The notes: generated by a model not told the origin, from the letters alone. DNA of 15,273 nucleotides from Chloroflexota bacterium (GCA_020849725.1 JADLAZ010000032.1:1-15273); one strand, 5' to 3'. Shown: positions 6,806 through 14,275, counted from the stretch's first letter. A program made the numbers and translations.

Positions 6806-6951
6806 CCCAGCCGTACCGACCCGACTCGCGCCGGCCGGCGCTGGCGCGCAGTCTCGGCTGCTTGCTGGCGATGACGCTGGGACTGGTCGGCCTGTTTGGC
6901 CTGCTGGCGCTGCTGCTGGTCTTGCGCCTGATGCCGTTCGTCGGCCCGTAG
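6802..6951 (+). CDS. Small single-helix membrane protein, 49 residues
   Basis: A GTG start at 6802 overlaps the previous stop as GTGA, the same coupling used between the first three genes of this operon. The product begins with a basic, soluble stretch (about 17 residues, six Arg) and then one long hydrophobic helix from about residue 18 to 42 (LGCLLAMTLGLVGLFGLLAL), ending at MPFVGP. The positive-inside rule predicts a cytoplasmic N-terminus. No homology is recognised. It could be a small subunit or assembly factor of the two preceding membrane proteins. The alternative is a fortuitous frame, but the coupling and clean TM architecture argue for a real gene. Confidence 0.55.
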   Translation: MTQPYRPDSRRPALARSLGCLLAMTLGLVGLFGLLALLLVLRLMPFVGP

Positions 6952-6966
6952 GCCGGTGTGGCTGGC

Positions 6967-9303
6967 TCAGGCGGCGCCGTGCTCGACCTTGGCGATATGG
7001 AGTAGTTGCTGCTCCCGGCTGAGGGCGACGAAGTAGGCCGACCAGCCGCCCATGCGCACGCGCAGCCCGCGATAGGCCATTGGCTCGACCATCGCCCGGC
7101 GCAACTGCTCGACGTCGGTGACGGTGACGGTCAGCATATTGCCGCCGAGCGCGATGAACGCCTGGATGAACGCGCGCAGCCTCTCGGTGCCGGCCTCACC
7201 GCGCAGTCTGCTGCCAGCGAAGCGCAGATCGAGCGGCGCGCCGGCGGCCAGATCGGTCATCGCCATCTGGACGTAGGACTTGACCGCCGCCGTCGGCCCC
7301 ATCAGGTCCATGCCGAAGGCCGGGCTGAAGTTCGGCGCGATCGGCTCACCGGCGAGGCGCCCGTCGGCCGAGGCGCCGACTTCGTGACCGATCGAGGCAT
7401 ACCAGGAGAAGGTGCCGACCGAGCAGGGGAAGAGGATCGCTGGATGCCGCCGGGCATGGTGCGCCGTGCGCTCCACGAACCAGTCCATCAGTTCCCGACC
7501 GATGGCGTCAGCCTCGGCACGGTCGTTGGCGAACTTCGGCGCGCGGCCAATCATCTGCTGGCGCAGCGTCTCGTGCCCCGCCCAGTTGCCCGCCAGCGCA
7601 TCGAGCAGCGCCGCCATCGGCACGGCGCGCTGATCGTAGACGAGCGTCTTGATCGCCGCCAGCGCGTCGATGCAGTTGGCGACGGCCTCACCCATGACGT
7701 GCCAGATGACGTAGCGCGCCCCGCCGCGGATGGCGTCGGTCTCGCGGGCGATACAGTCGCGCGTCAGTGCCGACAGCAACGGATTGAACGAGTAGCGGCC
7801 ATGACCGGAGTGGTAGAGGTCGCAAGTGAAGTAGCGCTCGCCGATGTAGTCGATGTTGCGGGACACCAGTTCATCCAACTGACGCTTCCAGGCGTCGAGT
7901 AGATCAGCGAAGGTGGCGAAAGTGCGCGGGTCGCCGGTGTCGACGCCCTCGCGCGCGCCACGGCAGCGGGTGACGCCGCGATTGAGCGACCACTCCAGCA
8001 GCAGCAGGAAGTTGATGCCCCGGATCAACTCCTGGTCGGACGCACCGGCGATCATCGTCTCCCAGCAATTGGAGTTCACGTAGTCGCGCGCATCCTCGAC
8101 CGGCACGCCGAGCCGCTGGTAGGCCGGCACGAGCACGTCATCGTTGTCGATGTAGGGCATGCCGCCGCCGCGTTTGAGCACCTCGGCGCAGCGGCGCGCC
8201 AGCGCCGGCGGTGAGCCGCGATGGAGGCGCACGGTGACGACCGGGCTGGTGAATTCGAACCGCTCCAGGCAACTGAGGAACAGGTAGCTGGCGGCATTCG
8301 TGCCATCGCCGCCGTCAGGCCGCACGCCGCCGAGCAAGATGTTCTGCCCGAAGTGGTTGAGTGCGTCGGCCAGGTCGGTCGCCAGCATCGTCCGCTCGCG
8401 GCAACCAACCTGGTACTGGTGGGTGGTGACGCGAGCCAGGTGATCGTCGCGGCGCAAGCTGGCGCGATCGTTGAACTTGAGCCAGAGGCAGTCGGCCAGG
8501 TCACGCGCCGCGGCCTCGGTCAGCCGGCCAGCCGCCAGGTCGGCCTCCAGCAACGGGCCGGTGTATTGATCGAGCCGGCCGAGCGACAAGCCGGTCTGGG
8601 TGTTGAAGAAGGCCGAGTGGACGAACCAGACCGCCTGCAGCGCCTCCTGAAAGGTCCGAGCCGGGAAGGCCGGCACGCGCCGGCAGGCGGCGGCGATCTG
8701 GTGCAACTCGATCGCCCGCGCCGGCGCGGCCGTCGCCGCCTGCGTCTCGGCCAGCACGGCGTAGCGCTCGGCCAGCGTGATAACCGCCGCCAACTCGATC
8801 TGCATCGACTCCATGAAGTGGAGCTTCTCGGTGCGCTCGGGCGACTCCGGGCGGCTGGCAATCTCCACCACCTTGGTAGTGATGTCATCGAGGATGGCCA
8901 CCAGCCCGCGCTCGACGACGACCGGGTAGTCGGGCGTCTTGTGCGCCAGCGAGCTAGTGATGCCGAAGCCTTCGGCCAGCGCGCGATCGTGCTCGGCAGC
9001 GGTGGCGAACGCCGGCAGGCTGGTGCGCGCGATGACACCGTCGATCGCCGTCGTGCCGACGATCAGCTCGCCGTCGGCGATCTCGATCGGCATCTCAACA
9101 AGCACGGCCGCGGCGGCGTGCGCCCGGCGCAGCACCAGCGGCAGTCCGGCCAGTGCCGGCCGCTCCAACACGCTCGCCGGCTGCCAGCGTGTCTGCGGCT
9201 GAACCATTCGCTCCAGCAACCGGGTGTGCAACTGAGCCACGCGTGGACTGAATCGCGCTGCCATGGCATCGACGGCGGAGCGCTCGGGTGTCATCGTCGC
9301 CAT
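6967..9303 (-). CDS. Glycyl radical enzyme (pyruvate formate-lyase family), atypical CWET active site
   Basis: The 778-residue protein starts at ATG 9303, with AGGAGG (rc of 9309-9314) 5 bases upstream. The N-terminal part has the family block VLVEMPIEIADGELIVGT (68-85). The thiyl cysteine is C413 in YVNSNCWETMIAG. The radical glycine is G753 in VRMGGWSAYFVAL, near the C-terminus as expected. The C-x-E spacing (C413, E415) matches the GC-x-E motif of the eliminase branch (choline lyase, diol and hydroxyproline dehydratases, sulfite lyases) rather than the CC pair of pyruvate formate-lyase. The residue before the Cys is Asn instead of Gly, and Trp stands between Cys and Glu. A C-O, C-N or C-S eliminating enzyme is therefore likelier than formate lyase. 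The substrate is unknown; the neighbours suggest a sugar-acid derivative. Last gene of a minus-strand cluster. Confidence 0.9.
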   Translation of the reverse strand: MATMTPERSAVDAMAARFSPRVAQLHTRLLERMVQPQTRWQPASVLERPALAGLPLVLRRAHAAAAVLVEMPIEIADGELIVGTTAIDGVIARTSLPAFATAAEHDRALAEGFGITSSLAHKTPDYPVVVERGLVAILDDITTKVVEIASRPESPERTEKLHFMESMQIELAAVITLAERYAVLAETQAATAAPARAIELHQIAAACRRVPAFPARTFQEALQAVWFVHSAFFNTQTGLSLGRLDQYTGPLLEADLAAGRLTEAAARDLADCLWLKFNDRASLRRDDHLARVTTHQYQVGCRERTMLATDLADALNHFGQNILLGGVRPDGGDGTNAASYLFLSCLERFEFTSPVVTVRLHRGSPPALARRCAEVLKRGGGMPYIDNDDVLVPAYQRLGVPVEDARDYVNSNCWETMIAGASDQELIRGINFLLLLEWSLNRGVTRCRGAREGVDTGDPRTFATFADLLDAWKRQLDELVSRNIDYIGERYFTCDLYHSGHGRYSFNPLLSALTRDCIARETDAIRGGARYVIWHVMGEAVANCIDALAAIKTLVYDQRAVPMAALLDALAGNWAGHETLRQQMIGRAPKFANDRAEADAIGRELMDWFVERTAHHARRHPAILFPCSVGTFSWYASIGHEVGASADGRLAGEPIAPNFSPAFGMDLMGPTAAVKSYVQMAMTDLAAGAPLDLRFAGSRLRGEAGTERLRAFIQAFIALGGNMLTVTVTDVEQLRRAMVEPMAYRGLRVRMGGWSAYFVALSREQQLLHIAKVEHGAA

Positions 9304-9350
9304 CCTGGCCTCCTGGCTCGAACAATATGACGGTGCTGCGCGTTTCGGCC

Positions 9351-10328
9351 TTAGCCGCCGATCTGGACGGTCAAGCCCTGGTCACGGCAGATGCGCGCCA
9401 GTTCCTCCATCCGTTCCGGACTCTGGGTAGCAAGGCCGTCCAGTGCGAACGGCTGGCCCAGCCAGCGGTACTTGGCGCCGGCCGCCGCGTTGTACGGCAG
9501 CAGGTGCAGCGTCGTCAGGCCAACCTCGCGCACGAAGGCGGCACAGGCGGCAATGTTGGCGTCGGTATCGGTCAGATCGGGGATGCAGGGCACCCGAATC
9601 GTCACCTGCGCGCCGCTGTCGACCAGCCGGCGCAGATTAGACTGCACCAGCCGGTTCGAAGCGCCGGTCAGCACCCGGTGGCGGGCATCGTCCATCTGCT
9701 TGAGGTCGTAGAGGAACAGGTCGGTCACCGCGGCCAGCGCCGCGAACACGCGCCAGGGACCGTAGCCAGTCGTCTCGACAGCGGTGTGAATGCCGCGCTC
9801 GCGGGCGGCGCGCAGCAGGTGCTCGACAAAGCGCGGTTGGTGGGCGATCTCGCCGCCCGTCAGGGTCACGCCACCGCCGGAGGCCTCGAAGAAGGCCCGA
9901 TCCTTCTCGACCTCGGCGATCACCTGGCCGACCGTCAGCCACTCGCCAGCGATCTTCAGCGCGCCTGGGTAGCACACCGCGGCGCAAGCGCCGCAGCCGT
10001 CACAGCGCGTCCAGTCCAGCCGCGCGATCAGCGGCGCGGCGCCGGGCGTGTCGGCCGGCCGCGACACAAGCCGGAGCGCGCCCCTGGGGCAGTGGTCCGG
10101 ACACAGCCCGCAGCCGTCGCACTTCCGCTCCAGGAAGAGCAGTTCCGGGCGCGGTGCGCGCGACTCAGGGCTGTGACACCACTGGCACTGCAGCGGGCAG
10201 CCCTTCAGGTAGACGGTCGTCCGAATGCCCGGACCATCATGGGTCGCGAACTTGTCCAGGTCGAGGACGAGGCCGCGCTCGCCCAGGTCAGCACCCGCCG
10301 CAGGCGCCATGACCGCCGCGCTACCCAC
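9351..10328 (-). CDS. Glycyl radical enzyme activating protein (radical SAM, two extra ferredoxin-type clusters)
   Basis: This activase would abstract hydrogen from G753 of the enzyme encoded 47 bases downstream. GTG at 10328 is preferred because AGGAG (rc of 10336-10340) lies 7 bases upstream, giving 325 residues. ATG at 10376 has AGGAGG touching it, and ATG at 10310 is also possible. From the GTG, the radical SAM cysteines are C44, C48 and C51 (GCPLQCQWCHSPE). Two ferredoxin-like sets follow: C70, C73, C76, C80 (CDGCGLCPDHCP) and C109, C112, C115, C119 (CDGCGACAAVC). This double-cluster insert is characteristic of activases for non-PFL glycyl radical enzymes. The SAM-binding motif reads TGGEIAHQ, with Ile where Pro is usual after GGE. 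Confidence 0.9.
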   Translation of the reverse strand: MGSAAVMAPAAGADLGERGLVLDLDKFATHDGPGIRTTVYLKGCPLQCQWCHSPESRAPRPELLFLERKCDGCGLCPDHCPRGALRLVSRPADTPGAAPLIARLDWTRCDGCGACAAVCYPGALKIAGEWLTVGQVIAEVEKDRAFFEASGGGVTLTGGEIAHQPRFVEHLLRAARERGIHTAVETTGYGPWRVFAALAAVTDLFLYDLKQMDDARHRVLTGASNRLVQSNLRRLVDSGAQVTIRVPCIPDLTDTDANIAACAAFVREVGLTTLHLLPYNAAAGAKYRWLGQPFALDGLATQSPERMEELARICRDQGLTVQIGG

Positions 10329-10477
10329 GCTGCCACTCCTGCCCGGCCGCGATGCCGTCGGCCCAACGCGAGGCATCCTCCTGACCGGGGCTACCGCCGA
10401 GTATAGGCGGCCGAAGGTTGCAGCCAGGTCATAGATCGCGGCGCCGCCATATCAAATTCGTATCAGCCGCCGAGCGC
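10329..10477 (-). promoter_or_regulatory. Gap between MR-type enzyme and activase; possible internal promoter
   Basis: This 149-base gap is the largest within the minus-strand cluster. On the minus strand it contains an A/T-richer island (GATACGAATTTGATATGG, about 10447-10464) and a TATACT hexamer nearer the activase. No well-spaced -35 accompanies TATACT. The island stands out in such GC-rich DNA and may be a promoter or operator giving the activase/radical enzyme pair its own control. No gene is seen here. Confidence 0.25.
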
Positions 10478-11650
10478 CTACTCGGTCACCTGCTGCGCGA
10501 CGCGGTGCCGCGCGATGAAGGCTTCGTCCAGCTCCAGGCCGAAGCCCGGTCCCTCCGGCAGGCGATAGAGGCCGTCGCGCAGAACCGGCCGATTGGCGAA
10601 CAACCCCCAGAAGACGGGGTCGCGGTCCTCATCGAAGCACTCGACATACGTGCCGTGCGGCACACTCGCCAGCAGGTGGGCGCTAATCTGTGGCTCCTCG
10701 TGGTGACCCATCGCCACGCCGTAGGCCGCCGCCAGCCCGGCGACCTTGCGCCAGATCGTCGGTCCGCCCGACCAGGAGGCGTCAAAATTGCAGACGTCGA
10801 CCGCACCCCCGGCGATCAGGTCGCGCACGCCCGGCAGCGTGTACTCGCTCTGGCCGGCGGTGACCGCCATGCCGGTCGTCAGCCGAACCTCGCGCAGCCA
10901 GCGGCGGTCGTTATGCCAGCGCACCGGCTCTTCGAACCAGCGCAGGTTGAGATCGACAGCCAGACGGGCGAACTCGATCGCCTGCTCACGCGTGTAGCCT
11001 TGATTGGCGTCAACCACCAGCACGAAGTCGTCGCCGGCAGCCGCCCGCGCCGCCTGCACCCGCGCCACATCCTCGCGCGGCGTTAACCCGCCGACCTTGA
11101 ACTTGCAGCCGGCCATGCCGAGCGCCCGGTAGCGGCGCATCTCATCGGCCAGTTGGCCATGGTCGCGGCCGTAGTAGCCGCCGATGACAATCATCGGCAG
11201 CGCCTCCCGGCATGCGCCCCACAGCCGGAAGAGTGGCAGACCGAGCGCCTTGCCGAAAACATCCCAGATGGCGGCGTCGAGGCAGGCGATCGCCTGCAGC
11301 GCCAGCCCGCGATCGCGCAGGATGTCATAGGTGGCTGGCGTCATCGCCTGCCAGCAGCCCTCCGGGTCGGTCGCGCTGCGCCCCAGCAGCGCCGGCGCCA
11401 GCTCGTCGTGAATGATGCGCACGATGCGCGCCTGCTCCTCGTCGGTGTCGCCAGTGTAGACCTCGCTGACCACCCCGTCGTGCGTCCGCAGCCGAGTGAC
11501 GATCGTGCAGCGGGTCGTCATGCTGTAGGCGCTGCCGGCGAAGCGGCGGGCGAGCGGCGCCCGCAGCGCCACCGTCTCGATGCGCTCGATGCGCAGGGCA
11601 GTGGCGTCGAAAGGCTGCGGACGCGGCGGATAGGCTTGGGTGTCGCTCAT
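10478..11650 (-). CDS. Mandelate racemase/muconate lactonizing-type enolase superfamily enzyme
   Basis: The 390-residue protein starts at ATG 11650 and overlaps the upstream SDR stop as ATGA. It has an enolase-superfamily N-terminal capping domain followed by the barrel. Visible catalytic elements are K183-F-K185 (GCKFKVGG), metal ligands D214 (VVDANQGYT) and E240 (WFEEPV), and a His-Asp pair probably H316 with D290 (GHHEEP; NFDASWSGG). E338 in VECFDED is also conserved-looking. This is the mandelate racemase subgroup pattern, so an acid-sugar dehydratase or epimerase is likely. The third metal ligand region reads TAGQSEYT: the usual GE is replaced, leaving Q267 or E269 as candidate ligand. 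The substrate is not assignable from sequence alone. Confidence 0.85.
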   Translation of the reverse strand: MSDTQAYPPRPQPFDATALRIERIETVALRAPLARRFAGSAYSMTTRCTIVTRLRTHDGVVSEVYTGDTDEEQARIVRIIHDELAPALLGRSATDPEGCWQAMTPATYDILRDRGLALQAIACLDAAIWDVFGKALGLPLFRLWGACREALPMIVIGGYYGRDHGQLADEMRRYRALGMAGCKFKVGGLTPREDVARVQAARAAAGDDFVLVVDANQGYTREQAIEFARLAVDLNLRWFEEPVRWHNDRRWLREVRLTTGMAVTAGQSEYTLPGVRDLIAGGAVDVCNFDASWSGGPTIWRKVAGLAAAYGVAMGHHEEPQISAHLLASVPHGTYVECFDEDRDPVFWGLFANRPVLRDGLYRLPEGPGFGLELDEAFIARHRVAQQVTE

Positions 11651-12429
11651 GTGCCGGCCGCCGATGGGATCGTGCCCAGGTAGCGGTGCGACTGGGGCGT
11701 CCAGCCGAGTAGGCGACGGGCCTTGGACAGGTTGTGTTCCTCCTCGGCCTCATCGCCAGCGATGAAGACGGCGTCGAATCGGCCGTGGCCAGTCTGGACG
11801 GCCGCCAGCGCCGCCAGATACGCGTTGGCCAGATCTTCCTCGTCGGTCACATAGAGGCGTGGATGGCCGTTGGCACGCAGCGGCCGGTTCGGTCGCTCGG
11901 CCAGGTACTGAGCACGCGTGCGCGGGCCGGTAATGCGCAACGCGATCAGGTTCATATCGAACCAGCGGGCGAAGTACTGGCAGATCAGCTCGCCGAAGCC
12001 CTTGGTCAGGCCATAGACGCTTGGCGTGTCCAGCGCCGTCGCCTCCTCCGACGGAAACCAATCACGCTCGCGATAATGGACGCTCATCGTGCTGGTATAA
12101 ACCCCGCGCCGAATGCCCATCTCCTGCGCCGTCCACAGCAGCAGGTGCAGGCCGAGCGCGTTGACCTGGTAGTTCTCCTGAATCTGCTGCAAGGTCTGCT
12201 CGTTAGAGCTGCCGCCCTGGGGACTCCTCATCACCAGATTGATGAAGGTGTCGACACCGTCCAGCGCCCGCCGCACATCCTCCGGCTCGGTGATCGAGCC
12301 GGCGACATACTCAACGCCGTCGTGGCGGGGCGGGCTGAGATCGAGGATGCGCAGCGCATGCCGCTCCCGAAGATACGGCGTGATAAACGACCCGACATGA
12401 CCGGAACCACCGACCAGCAGCACTTTCAT
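11647..12429 (-). CDS. NAD-dependent extended SDR (epimerase/uronate dehydrogenase-like)
   Basis: The 260-residue protein has a Rossmann G7-x2-G10-x2-G13 motif (VGGSGHVGS), D30 at the end of beta 2 (ILDLS), implying NAD rather than NADP, and Y139-x3-K143 (VYGLTKGFGE). A Ser/Thr-rich block TSTMSVH (112-118) supplies the catalytic Ser/Thr. ATG at 12429 is chosen because GGAGG(TGG) lies 8-11 bases before it; an in-frame ATG at 12450 lacks a site. The length resembles bacterial uronate dehydrogenases (about 265 residues), which oxidise uronic acids to aldarolactones. That role would fit the adjacent enolase-superfamily dehydratases, but nucleotide-sugar epimerase or other sugar dehydrogenase activity cannot be excluded. 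Its stop overlaps the start of the next enzyme. Confidence 0.82.
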   Translation of the reverse strand: MKVLLVGGSGHVGSFITPYLRERHALRILDLSPPRHDGVEYVAGSITEPEDVRRALDGVDTFINLVMRSPQGGSSNEQTLQQIQENYQVNALGLHLLLWTAQEMGIRRGVYTSTMSVHYRERDWFPSEEATALDTPSVYGLTKGFGELICQYFARWFDMNLIALRITGPRTRAQYLAERPNRPLRANGHPRLYVTDEEDLANAYLAALAAVQTGHGRFDAVFIAGDEAEEEHNLSKARRLLGWTPQSHRYLGTIPSAAGT

Positions 12430-12553
12430 TCGCTGAACCACCTCCGACATTGGGCGTGGGCCAGAAGGCCGAGAATGAGTAAGGCACGTGGGCTGGCGGA
12501 CCAGGAGGCATGGGAGGAGAGACCCTCACCCCCTGACCCACGCGCCTACTGCC
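12430..12553. other. Short intergenic spacer with C-rich segment
   Basis: The 124 bases between two same-strand genes hold no gene. A C-rich run, GAGACCCTCACCCCCTGACC (12519-12538), resembles low-complexity intergenic stretches I remember from Chloroflexota genomes. Only one copy is present here, so repeat status is unproven. Confidence 0.2.
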
Positions 12554-13681
12554 CTAAACCGAGTAGGCGACCGAGCCATCATCCCGGTAGGGCACTCGAT
12601 TGGGGTTGAAGTCCGGGTAGGGCGGCAACGCCGCCGCCGCCGCCTCGTCGAGCCGCACACCCAGGCCCGGCGCCTCCGGCAGCGGCAGGTAGCCACCCTG
12701 GCGCTGGAGCGTGCCGGGGAAGGCTGCCGCCACCGTCTCATCGAGCTTCGAGTACTCCTGCACGACGAAGTTGGGCACGGACACGTCGAGATGGACCGCA
12801 GCCGCCGTCAGCACCGGCCCAAGGAAATTGTGGGTCACGATCGCGGCGTGGAACGACTCGGCGATGGCGGCGATCTTCTTGCAGTGCGTCAGTCCACCGG
12901 CAAGGCCGACGTCGGGCCGCACGAACTGGCTGCCGCCGTGGACGAGCAACTCGCGGAACTCCCAGATCGAGTGCAGCCGCTCGCCGTTGGCGAGCGCCAC
13001 CGACAGCCGCCGCGCCAGCTCGGCCTGGCTGACGATGCTGTCGATCTGCACCGGATCCTCGATGAACAGCGGGTGCAGCGGCGCTAGGGCTTCCAGCAGC
13101 GGCAGCGCCTGCAGCGGTGTCAGCTTGCGGTGCAGCTCGACGATGATGTCGACGTCGCCCTTGACGACCTCGCGCGCCGCCGCGACGCGGTCGACGGCCG
13201 CGCCGATCAGTCCCTCCAGCGTCAGGTTCTGGAAGCCGGCCGGCAGTGGGTCGAACTTGATGGCGGTGAAGCCTTCCGTGGCCGCCTCGCGCGCCTTGGC
13301 GGCAACCTCATCCGGCGTGCCGCCGCCCATCAGCAGGTGCAGCCGGACCTTGTCGCGGCAGCGCCCGCCGAGCAGGTCCCAGATCGGCGCCTGATAGCGC
13401 TGCCCCTTGATGTCCCACAGCGCGATGTCGATCGCGCTGATGGCCCCGCTCAGGATCGAGCCGCGGAACGGCCCCATCCGGTAGAGGTGCTGCCAGTGGT
13501 GCTCAATGCGCAGCGGGTCCTGGCCAATCAGGTAGCGACGGCAACTGTGCACGACCTGCGCCGCCGCCTGCGGATAGGCCCACGCCGCTGACTGCCCGAT
13601 GCCGACCAGGCCTGAGTCGGTCGTGATGCGCACGTACAGCCCACCGGCGACAGCAATCGGCTCGACCTCGGCAATCTGCAT
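12554..13681 (-). CDS. Galactonate dehydratase-like enolase superfamily enzyme (sugar-acid dehydratase)
   Basis: The 375-residue protein starts at ATG 13681, with GGAG 7 bases upstream. The open frame runs on to 15106 antisense to other genes, but only this part has homology. Key residues are K142 (AIKFDP), E182 and H184 (IVELHRK), E208 (LFIEDPV), E234 (ANGERL), H284 (THNFLGP) and E309 (VQEY). Their spacing matches the D183, H185, E209, E235, H285, E310 set I recall for E. coli D-galactonate dehydratase, shifted by one. The first metal ligand is Glu instead of Asp. Expected reaction: Mg-dependent dehydration of an aldonate to a 2-keto-3-deoxy acid. Substrate could be galactonate or another aldonate or aldarate. 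First gene of the minus-strand cluster. Confidence 0.85.
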   Translation of the reverse strand: MQIAEVEPIAVAGGLYVRITTDSGLVGIGQSAAWAYPQAAAQVVHSCRRYLIGQDPLRIEHHWQHLYRMGPFRGSILSGAISAIDIALWDIKGQRYQAPIWDLLGGRCRDKVRLHLLMGGGTPDEVAAKAREAATEGFTAIKFDPLPAGFQNLTLEGLIGAAVDRVAAAREVVKGDVDIIVELHRKLTPLQALPLLEALAPLHPLFIEDPVQIDSIVSQAELARRLSVALANGERLHSIWEFRELLVHGGSQFVRPDVGLAGGLTHCKKIAAIAESFHAAIVTHNFLGPVLTAAAVHLDVSVPNFVVQEYSKLDETVAAAFPGTLQRQGGYLPLPEAPGLGVRLDEAAAAALPPYPDFNPNRVPYRDDGSVAYSV

Positions 13682-13843
13682 CGTCCCGCTCCTTCCTGCA
13701 CAGCCCACCCTATCTCGCTGTCCCATTCCGTGCGCGCCCACTCTAGCACGACACCGACACGCCGGACGAGTCTGGTGGTGGCGCCATGACCAGCGACGCT
13801 TCAGAGCCAGTCCTGCAATTCCGAACCTCTGAGAGATCTGCCG
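13682..13843. promoter_or_regulatory. Divergent promoter region of the sugar-acid locus
   Basis: These 162 bases separate the minus-strand dehydratase cluster from the plus-strand hydroxyacid dehydrogenase/mannonate dehydratase genes and must carry promoters for both directions. No well-matched -35/-10 pair is clear. A TCAGAG (13801-13806) / CTCTGA (13827-13832) inverted repeat with a 20-base spacer lies just before the plus-strand start and could be a leader hairpin. No gene is seen. Confidence 0.35.
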
Positions 13844-14224
13844 ATGGACACCACGCCCCCCACCACACTCCAGCCGCGCGTGCTGCTGGTCGCCAATCGC
13901 GACGTCCGCGAGCGCATGTTGCTGCCGGCCGACAGCGAGCGCTTGCAGCGCTTCGCCGACTTCGACTGGCTGGAGTGCGGCGTGTCTTTCGACCGCACGA
14001 CCTGGACGACCGTGTCGGAGGACGCCGCGGCCAGCGTACTGGTCGCCGCCCGCGCCGGTGACTGCGATGGGCTGATCGTCTGCCACGGCAGCCCGCGCAT
14101 CGACGGCCGCATCCTCGACGCCGCGCCCCGGCTGCGCCTGATCGGCGAGTTGGAGGGCGACCGCGTCGCGCACAGCCACGGGCGGCGATGCCGCCACTAT
14201 GCACTCCAGTCCGCGCCATGCTAG
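13844..14224 (+). pseudogene. Truncated D-isomer-specific 2-hydroxyacid dehydrogenase
   Basis: The 126-residue product begins as the N-terminal substrate-domain half of this family: VLLVANRDVRERMLLP (13-28), then DGLIVCHGSPRIDGRILDAA and PRLRLIGELEGDRVA. Full-length members have about 310-350 residues. Here the NAD-binding Rossmann domain and the catalytic Arg/Glu/His residues are missing. After GDRVA the reading becomes unrelated and stops at 14222-14224. None of the other forward frames resumes the homology before the next gene at 14276, so a 3' deletion is likelier than one frameshift. The ribosome site (GAGAG) is weak. The product may be non-functional or a remnant. Its place beside sugar-acid dehydratases suggests the original enzyme handled a 2-keto or 2-hydroxy acid. 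Confidence 0.62.
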
Positions 14225-14275
14225 GGTTGCGCCACGACGACGATGCGCGGCCGCCACTTCCAGAAGGAGACGACG

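Noticed and set aside
6942..6955. CGGCC-CGTA-GGCCG hairpin at the convergent gene ends, as a terminator
   Set aside because: The stem is only 5 bp, it overlaps the stop codon, and no T-tract follows on either strand. In DNA this GC-rich such short repeats are common.
6967..9303. Assignment as pyruvate formate-lyase
   Set aside because: PFL has adjacent catalytic cysteines; here a single Cys with Glu two residues later points to the eliminase branch.
8221..9330. 369-codon plus-strand frame opposite the glycyl radical enzyme
   Set aside because: No recognisable motifs, low-complexity Gln/Arg/Gly-rich composition, and full antisense overlap with a well-supported gene. Frames at 7006-7902 and 9288-10406 were rejected for the same reason.
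13786..14061. Plus-strand frame with an ATG before the truncated dehydrogenase
   Set aside because: It is in a different frame from the family homology and becomes His/Arg/Pro-rich shadow sequence within 20 codons.
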